A stretch of 18,199 bases of DNA. Origin: Acidimicrobiia bacterium (lineage in GTDB: Bacteria; Actinomycetota; Acidimicrobiia; Acidimicrobiales; Hopanoidiivorantaceae). The notes under the pieces are model-generated. The model was not told the origin of the DNA and did no database searches. It worked only from the letters and a program-made list of their open reading frames with translations. The translations under genes were made by a program, and so were the position numbers. How positions within the stretch are numbered: position 1 is the stretch's first letter; each line of letters begins with the position of its first letter. Shown here piece by piece: positions 13,823 through 18,199 of this stretch. The stretch is from positions 1-18,199 of the forward strand of contig JAHRAM010000075.1 of the NCBI GenBank assembly GCA_020027305.1, given 5' to 3'.

Positions 13823-14722
13823 ATGTCGGCATTTTCACAAACTGGACACATTTTTCGAGAGGTGCGAAACAACCTGCTTAGAAATGTCACATTGTTCGTT
13901 GGAACGATTGCTACGGTTTGGGTTTCGCTCACATTGTTTGGTTCGGCGCTTATTATTCAAGAAGGGGTTGAACAGGCCACCAGTCGATGGAAAGGTGGCA
14001 TTGAGTTTATTGTGTTTATGGATCCTGGCGCCACAGACCAGCAGCACGGGTTGGTTCGCTCTCAGTTAGATAGTTCCCCAGATGTAGCCAGCTATAAATT
14101 TTTCACCAAAGAAAATGCTTATGAGGAATTTTTAGAGGAGTTCTCAGATTCGCCAGAGCTTACCAGTGATGTGACAGCTGAGGATTTGCCTCCTTCATAT
14201 AGGGTTCGCCCCTCGACTTCTGACTCTGCCATCATTGAGGCACTGGCAGATGAGTTCAAGCAAAGTCCAGGGGTGAGGAAAGTTAGCCTTGCCACAGATC
14301 TCATCCGTACCCTTCAAAACAATTCCGAAAAAATCAGTCGCTTCATTTTGATAACTTCGGTTGTGGTTTTGGTGGCTGCTTTGCTTTTGATATTTAATAC
14401 CATTGGAACTGCCATATTTGCGAGGAGGCGAGATATTGAGGTGATGCAGTTAGTGGGCGCTTCCAATTTTTTCATTAGAACGCCGTTTGTTTTGGAAGGG
14501 ACGGTTCAGGGTTTGCTGGGTGGGGCCATTGCCATCCCGATGTTGTTCTTATTGAATAATTTGTTGGAGGGGTTTGTTGAGGGCGACCAGCTTGAGTTGC
14601 TTAGCAATTTAGTCGTGGATAGTGGGGTAGTGTGGTCTACCTCTATTTGGGTGCTGGCGTTGGGAGCAGTTGTGGGAGCGCTGGGTTCTGGCTTTGCTGT
14701 CGGGCGACATTTGAAGAATTAA
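13823..14722 (+). CDS. ftsX: Cell division permease-like protein FtsX
   Basis: Membrane partner of FtsE, 299 aa. The N-terminus is cytosolic (MSAFSQTGHIFREVRNNLLRN), followed by TM1 (about 24-50), a large extracytoplasmic loop with the FtsX ECD (DPGATDQQ to about residue 165) that in actinobacteria contacts an NlpC/P60 hydrolase such as RipC, then three more TM segments. GASNFFIRTPFVLEGTVQGLLGG between TM2 and TM3 is a conserved FtsX coupling segment. ATG at 13823, six bases after ftsE; no good ribosome site, so translational coupling is likely. smpB, which commonly follows in actinobacteria, is not here; instead a convergent Rieske gene ends 14 bases away. Confidence 0.95.
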   Translation: MSAFSQTGHIFREVRNNLLRNVTLFVGTIATVWVSLTLFGSALIIQEGVEQATSRWKGGIEFIVFMDPGATDQQHGLVRSQLDSSPDVASYKFFTKENAYEEFLEEFSDSPELTSDVTAEDLPPSYRVRPSTSDSAIIEALADEFKQSPGVRKVSLATDLIRTLQNNSEKISRFILITSVVVLVAALLLIFNTIGTAIFARRRDIEVMQLVGASNFFIRTPFVLEGTVQGLLGGAIAIPMLFLLNNLLEGFVEGDQLELLSNLVVDSGVVWSTSIWVLALGAVVGALGSGFAVGRHLKN

Positions 14723-14736
14723 GTGTGAATTCGTAT

Positions 14737-15168
14737 TTATAATTGAACGAAAATTCCGCCATCTTCTTCTTTGCACGGAAACACCTCAATATCTGATTTT
14801 CGGTCGCGCCTGCCTGCTTCATTTTCTTTCCACCCACAGCCATTTTTTTCAAACGCCCAAAAGTGAGTGACACAAATCATTTCTTCGCCCACAACCAGAC
14901 CTTCATTTCCCAAGTGCGACCATTGATGTGGGCATCTTGGTTCCATCGCACAAACTTCCCCTGACTCTGAACGCCAAACAACAACCTCTTTTGGAGGGCG
15001 CCCAGCTGCTGGGTTGCTTTCTACCCACTCCATAATTTGTAGTGGCTTTAGCTGGCTGGAATCTTCAAGCACACAAACCCAATTGTTGCTTTCAGCCATA
15101 CCATTTTCAACTTTGTTTTTATCTGTGCTATTTTCAGTTGCACCGTTTTCAGTTGTGTCAGTTCCCAT
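14737..15168 (-). CDS. Small single-domain Rieske [2Fe-2S] protein
   Basis: 143 aa with one Rieske cluster motif: C79-P-H81, seventeen residues, then C99-V-T-H102. The rest fits a ferredoxin-type Rieske domain (VVVWRSESGEVCAMEPRCPHQWSHL; THFWAFEKNGCGW). No oxygenase catalytic domain, signal peptide or TM anchor is visible. It could be a soluble electron carrier for an oxygenase or a regulatory Rieske protein. The first 27 residues are low-complexity Thr/Glu/Asn, and a second ATG (15099, MAESNNW) could be the real start. The 72 bases upstream are very AT-rich. It is alone on its strand between convergent ftsX and the divergent fragment at 15240; no partner enzyme adjoins it. Family certain, role unknown. 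Confidence 0.9.
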   Translation of the reverse strand: MGTDTTENGATENSTDKNKVENGMAESNNWVCVLEDSSQLKPLQIMEWVESNPAAGRPPKEVVVWRSESGEVCAMEPRCPHQWSHLGNEGLVVGEEMICVTHFWAFEKNGCGWKENEAGRRDRKSDIEVFPCKEEDGGIFVQL

Positions 15169-15221
15169 AAATCACACTCTAAAATAATAATACTAATATT
15201 AGGCAGCTAGATGTTTGTATG

Positions 15222-15267
15222 TGTAGCAATACCGCTTAGTATTGCGATGTCTGGGCTACGCTTTTTT
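15222..15267 (+). terminator. Nested hairpin with T-run upstream of the orphan fragment
   Basis: An inner perfect inverted repeat GCAATAC (15226-15232) / GTATTGC (15239-15245) has a 6-base loop. It competes with an outer pairing GTAGC (15223-15227) / GCTAC (15255-15259), which is followed by GC and T6 (15262-15267). It looks like a terminator or attenuator, or the end of a lost mobile element. It lies between the divergent Rieske start and the orphan ORF, at the point where that ORF's frame begins. Confidence 0.45.
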
Positions 15268-15644
15268 ATATACCTGTCATAAATGTTGCGAAACGAGAAA
15301 CTGGTGGACTTGAGAGGCATTTGCCATACAGCGATAGATTTCCAAAAGCGGTCAAGTTCAACATACCAAATGGAAAACTAGGTTTTGTTGCTTTTGATAA
15401 CACAAGAGAGCCAACAATAAGGTTTTGTCGAGGTGATGAATTGGGCAAATATAAAATCAAACACACAACAAGGATGATTACAAGAATTGATTTAGATTTA
15501 GCCGATAGATATTTAAATGGATTTATAGAGAGTTTGAACAAAGAGATTAAGGGTTTTAGAAAGAAGACAAAAGATGTTTTCCTAACTCCATTTAAAGGAT
15601 TGCGAAGAGATAGAGATGGGCGTCCCTTTTTTGAACTTCGCTAG
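15240..15644 (+). pseudogene. 5'-truncated ORF of unknown function
   Basis: The frame is open from the stop at 15237-15239 to the TAG at 15642. A TTG at 15321 would give 107 aa, with GAGAGG only three bases ahead, but the codons before it (reading PVINVAKRETGGLERH) look equally protein-like and contain no ATG or GTG start. This suggests that the beginning of the gene is lost or frameshifted: an ATG at 15211 in another frame runs up to the T6 at 15262, where a one-base slip would join it. The product is Lys/Arg-rich, with LPYSDRFPKAVKFNIPNGK and a basic end. I do not recognise the family. GC is very low (three counted 60-base lines: 20, 21 and 16 G+C), unlike the flanking housekeeping genes. 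It converges on the methyltransferase, so a remnant of a restriction or defence gene is possible. Confidence 0.5.
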
Positions 15645-15652
15645 TTTTTTTT
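15634..15652 (+). terminator. Hairpin with T8 at the end of the orphan ORF
   Basis: AACT (15634-15637) pairs with AGTT (15643-15646) over a 5-base loop, running directly into a run of eight T (15645-15652). It overlaps the TAG stop. Short stem, but the correct order for an intrinsic terminator. Confidence 0.35.
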
Positions 15653-15714
15653 AACTTTTTTAGCTGCTTTATCTTTGCTCTTTTTTTCTTTTCTTCTGGT
15701 TTGTTCTATTTGTT

Positions 15715-16695
15715 TTATTTATTCGCTTGCTTCATCCACTTTTTAGCGAAATCTACATACACAGGATTTATCTCTATGCCAAGCCACTCAACACCAAGCT
15801 CTTTTGCCACAACACACTCAGAGCCAGAGCCAGCAAAAGGAACCAAAATGCGGCCTGACTTGCCGTTTATTCGTGAACGAATTAAGCGACGTGTTAGTTC
15901 CATAGGTTTTTGCGTAGGGTGTTTCATAATGTTATGTTCTCTATGGTGCTTAATTTCAGACGGAGCAAATACATTGTCGTCACAATCATGACACATAAAC
16001 CACCGCTCAGCTGCCCCAGCACCTCCCGCTAGGGCTGGAACTTTTATCACATCACGAGGTAATGCTCCCCCCTCATGAGCTTTATAAATTGTCTCTTTCC
16101 CATTGTTTCCCCCAAACCGACTTGCTGTGGCTGCTCGCACCTTTCCAATGGAATTGTTAATATAGGTCTCAGTATATGGTTCACGAATTTGGTCAATCTC
16201 TAATGTTGGACGAGGTTGGCCAGGTTTCCACAAACACAAAATTGACTCGTGGGAACGTTGCCAAAAAGTTGAAGATGGAACTGCTTTGTTTGTGTAATGC
16301 CAAGCAAGCCATCGCTGTTCTTCAATCGGATACATTGAAGATATTCTGGCTAAAATTTCGGCAAAACCATAGACATATATAATGCCATTATCGGCAAGCA
16401 ACTCCAAACAACGCGCTAACCATTGATTGCTCCAAGCAAGATATTCTTCAAGTGGCATATTATCTTGGTTATTGCCAAAATCTTTGCCTATGTTATAAGG
16501 CGGGTCAACAATGATAACATCAAATTTATATCCTTCTATTTTTTGGGATAACACCTTTAGAGTGTCGCCATATATTAATCGTGACTTAAAAGGTGGGGAA
16601 TTAGAAGGTGGCGAGCTATAAGATGTCACACATGAAGTTTTGACAGAGCTTGAATTTGATTTATTGCCCATCAACTCTAATTCCACTTGTTTCAT
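15715..16695 (-). CDS. Beta-class DNA methyltransferase (type II RM-like)
   Basis: SAM-dependent modification of adenine-N6 or cytosine-N4 in DNA, 326 aa. Motif order is that of beta-class enzymes: catalytic DPPY (64-67, in FDVIIVDPPYNIGKDF) near the N-terminus, and the SAM-binding FAGSG (287-291) with the acidic strand IEIN (307-310) at the C-terminus, preceded by KHPTQKP. The central part, with two Trp-rich segments and a CHDC pair, is presumably the target-recognition region. DPPY is more usual for N6-adenine, but the product is not decidable. The first 38 residues are Ser-rich and may be shortened by a start at residue 9. Parts of the gene are about 32% GC. No endonuclease adjoins it; the candidate partner lies at 65-658. 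It may also be an orphan or, from the name of its class only, a protective solitary enzyme. Confidence 0.93.
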   Translation of the reverse strand: MKQVELELMGNKSNSSSVKTSCVTSYSSPPSNSPPFKSRLIYGDTLKVLSQKIEGYKFDVIIVDPPYNIGKDFGNNQDNMPLEEYLAWSNQWLARCLELLADNGIIYVYGFAEILARISSMYPIEEQRWLAWHYTNKAVPSSTFWQRSHESILCLWKPGQPRPTLEIDQIREPYTETYINNSIGKVRAATASRFGGNNGKETIYKAHEGGALPRDVIKVPALAGGAGAAERWFMCHDCDDNVFAPSEIKHHREHNIMKHPTQKPMELTRRLIRSRINGKSGRILVPFAGSGSECVVAKELGVEWLGIEINPVYVDFAKKWMKQANK

Positions 16696-16705
16696 ACATA
16701 TATTA

Positions 16706-16723
16706 TGTCATTGGGGTATGACA
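16706..16723. promoter_or_regulatory. 18-bp inverted repeat upstream of the methyltransferase
   Basis: TGTCAT (16706-16711) and ATGACA (16718-16723) are perfect inverted 6-mers around TGGGGT, ten bases before the methyltransferase ATG. Size and place fit an operator or a small hairpin in the leader. On the minus strand TTGTCA is also 5 of 6 to a -35 box, but no properly spaced -10 gives a start upstream of the ATG. Confidence 0.35.
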
Positions 16724-16750
16724 ATTTTGGACTTGAATTTGAGCGCTTTT

Positions 16751-17773
16751 TTAGGCGCCAGCACCAAATGCGCTAAAGCCAAGCATAGCTGCCCAAGCTA
16801 CAACAAGCACGATGGCATGCCAGCGGGTTATTTTTGAACTAAACACTATAAACAAACCACCCAACACAATGACCCCAAGAGACATAGGCGTGATAATCGT
16901 AGTCAGCCTTCCATCGGCAACTGTGCCTGAACCAAGTATCCCAATCACGCCCCCCACAAACAGGCTATTTAAGACATTGCTTCCCAACAGGTTGCCCGTC
17001 AGTAAATCAATTTGTCCCCTTCTAGCAGATTGAATCCCCACAACTATTTCAGGTGCTGATGTTCCAACCGCCACCAAAGTCAAGCCCAAGAACCCAGTTT
17101 GGATTCCCACCTCATCGGCCAACCTTTTGACACCGCTTACTAAAAGCTGTGCGCTACCCACAGTTCCAGCAAGGCTCACCAATCCGCCAACTATCATTCG
17201 CCCCAAGCTCTCAGCCTTAAACCCGTGCTGATTAGGGCCAACAATATAGCCAACCACTTTTCCCATCCAGCTGTGCTCGGCTTCAATTTCTTCAGCCACC
17301 TCATCAGCGATTACATCGCCACCTATCTGAATTTTATTGACATAATAAAGCAACCACAAAGCAGGCCCCATAAGCACAAGAAGAATAATGCCCTCATAAA
17401 GCGAAAACTCCCCCTGAACGAACCAAGCAAAAATGCCACACGAAACAATAGATATAAGCGCCAAATATTTCACTCCCCTGCTCTTTAACCCAAGCGCCCC
17501 TGCCACCAAGATTGAGCCTCCCAAAACTAGGCTCAAGTTAGAGGCATTAGAGCCGACAATATTGCTAACCGCAAGGGGAAGGTCTTTTCCAGCAGAAAGG
17601 GCAGAGACGGTCAGCTCAGGAAGCGAAGTTCCAAACCCGACAAAAATCACACCAATAACCAACGTGGAAATACCCAGCTTCACCCCAATACGAACAGCAA
17701 ACTCAACTAGAGCTTCACTTGTTAACCACAAGAACGCCAGCCCAAGCACCGAAAATATTATCGCCAAAGCCAT
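16751..17773 (-). CDS. CaCA family Na+/Ca2+ (or H+/Ca2+) antiporter, YrbG-like
   Basis: Membrane cation antiporter, 340 aa, about ten TM helices. Both ion-binding alpha-repeats are clear: alpha-1 GTSLPE (48-53) with NIVGSN (71-76), and alpha-2 GTSAPE (237-242) with GNLLGSN. The halves are separated by a central acidic cytosolic loop (about 153-166, DVIADEVAEEIEAE). This is the bacterial YrbG/K+-dependent-like subgroup, close in sequence to the archaeal NCX_Mj structure family. Ion specificity cannot be read off. ATG at 17773, with AAGG immediately before it. It follows ftsK on the same strand by 129 bases and precedes the methyltransferase by 55 bases. Confidence 0.92.
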   Translation of the reverse strand: MALAIIFSVLGLAFLWLTSEALVEFAVRIGVKLGISTLVIGVIFVGFGTSLPELTVSALSAGKDLPLAVSNIVGSNASNLSLVLGGSILVAGALGLKSRGVKYLALISIVSCGIFAWFVQGEFSLYEGIILLVLMGPALWLLYYVNKIQIGGDVIADEVAEEIEAEHSWMGKVVGYIVGPNQHGFKAESLGRMIVGGLVSLAGTVGSAQLLVSGVKRLADEVGIQTGFLGLTLVAVGTSAPEIVVGIQSARRGQIDLLTGNLLGSNVLNSLFVGGVIGILGSGTVADGRLTTIITPMSLGVIVLGGLFIVFSSKITRWHAIVLVVAWAAMLGFSAFGAGA

Positions 17774-17902
17774 ACCTTAAAACTTAACAATTCAATTGGT
17801 GGAAAATGTTGATTTAATACAGTTTTTACAGATTATAAACCTACAAACACAAAAGAAAAGCAAAGGTAAATAAAGGCAAGCAAATAAAGTGGGCTTAAAA
17901 GT
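17774..17902. other. ftsK-CaCA intergenic gap
   Basis: 129 AT-rich bases with A/G-rich tracts (GCAAG, TAAAG), no gene and no strong hairpin visible. It is one candidate place for the right-hand breakpoint of the inferred inversion. Confidence 0.5.
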
Positions 17903-18199
17903 TTAATCTGCACCTACAGACGATGTTTCAAGAATCAAAACCTCACGTGGCTTAGAGCCTTCAGCTGGCCCCACCACACCTTGCTCTTCTAACAAATCCA
18001 TTAAGCGACCAGCACGTGCAAACCCCACACGGAGCTTCCGCTGAAGCATTGAGGTTGAGCCTAACCCAGAACCAATTACCAATGTCTTTGCCTCTTCATA
18101 TAGCTCGTCGTCATCTGCTCCACCAGCGATAACTTTTGAAGTCGTATTAATGCTTTTAGAAAATAATGGAATTGCAGTTATTAGTGCTGATCCTGAATT
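17903..18199 (-). CDS. ftsK: FtsK/SpoIIIE DNA translocase, C-terminal part (cut by window edge)
   Basis: Reading the minus strand from the right edge gives 98 residues ending at TAA (17903-17905). They contain DDELYEEAKTLVIGSG, TSMLQRKLRVGFARAGRLMD and LLEEQGVVGPAEGSKPREVL. This is the winged-helix gamma domain at the end of FtsK, which reads KOPS sequences and orients DNA pumping towards dif at the septum. The motor domain lies beyond the window. In actinobacteria ftsK usually precedes rimO-pgsA-cinA on the same strand; here those genes are at the other end and on the opposite strand. Confidence 0.93.
   Translation of the reverse strand, partial: NSGSALITAIPLFSKSINTTSKVIAGGADDDELYEEAKTLVIGSGLGSTSMLQRKLRVGFARAGRLMDLLEEQGVVGPAEGSKPREVLILETSSVGAD

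Noticed and set aside
13794..14069. Plus-strand ORF overlapping the ftsE end and ftsX start
   Set aside because: It is the out-of-frame reading of ftsX; the ftsX frame has TM segments and family motifs.
13820..15170. P450 and Rieske protein as one oxygenase system
   Set aside because: They are about 9 kb apart in separate transcription units; no reductase or oxygenase partner adjoins either, so the link is not supported.

Overview
The window reads as chromosomal DNA of an actinobacterium, probably a lower-GC lineage such as a marine Acidimicrobiia-like group (inference). The main reason is gene order. comF-secA-prfB-ftsE-ftsX with sahH nearby, and rimO-pgsA-cinA next to ftsK, are actinobacterial neighbourhoods. 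The proteins also fit: a long-form AdoHcy hydrolase, a two-domain CinA and a CYP124/125-like P450. Hand counts of 60-base lines give about 50-60% GC in secA and ftsE, but only 27-35% in the small orphan ORF near 15.4 kb and about 32% in parts of the methyltransferase gene.

Layout, left to right. (1) 1-658: a putative restriction-type PD-(D/E)xK nuclease gene whose frame is open to the window edge. (2) 708-4055, plus strand: rimO (ribosomal protein S12 methylthiotransferase), pgsA (CDP-alcohol phosphatidyltransferase) and cinA. (3) 4108-5924, minus strand: msrB and a cytochrome P450 with a repetitive polylysine tail. (4) 6217-14722, plus strand: sahH, comF, secA, prfB, ftsE, ftsX. These cover the methyl cycle, a ComF phosphoribosyltransferase-like protein, the Sec motor, release factor 2 and the FtsEX divisome ABC system. 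The usual actinobacterial neighbours hpf (between comF and secA) and smpB (after ftsX) are not in their usual places. (5) 14737-16695: a small Rieske protein, a 5'-truncated unknown ORF preceded by a hairpin, and a beta-class DNA methyltransferase. (6) 16751-18199, minus strand: a CaCA Na+/Ca2+ exchanger and the C-terminal gamma domain of FtsK, cut by the window edge.

The most interesting large-scale observation is that ftsK and rimO, normally close and co-oriented, sit at opposite ends of the window on opposite strands. Conceptually inverting the block from rimO to the methyltransferase brings rimO back beside ftsK with only the exchanger between them. The same step places the left-edge nuclease directly beside the methyltransferase on the same strand. 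One inversion would therefore explain both a broken housekeeping operon and a split restriction-modification pair. This is an inference from gene order only.

At small scale the window is rich in short tandem duplications, both in genes (P450 tail, two places in comF, secA 3' end) and between genes (18-bp x3 upstream of sahH, 13-bp x2 at the left edge). The start of sahH appears to have been duplicated, giving a 7-codon leader ORF that overlaps the sahH start by ATGA and carries the only good ribosome binding site. I found no rRNA, tRNA, CRISPR array or complete insertion sequence. No gene-free stretch exceeds 300 bases; the longest are 5925-6196, 11517-11783 and 12942-13141.
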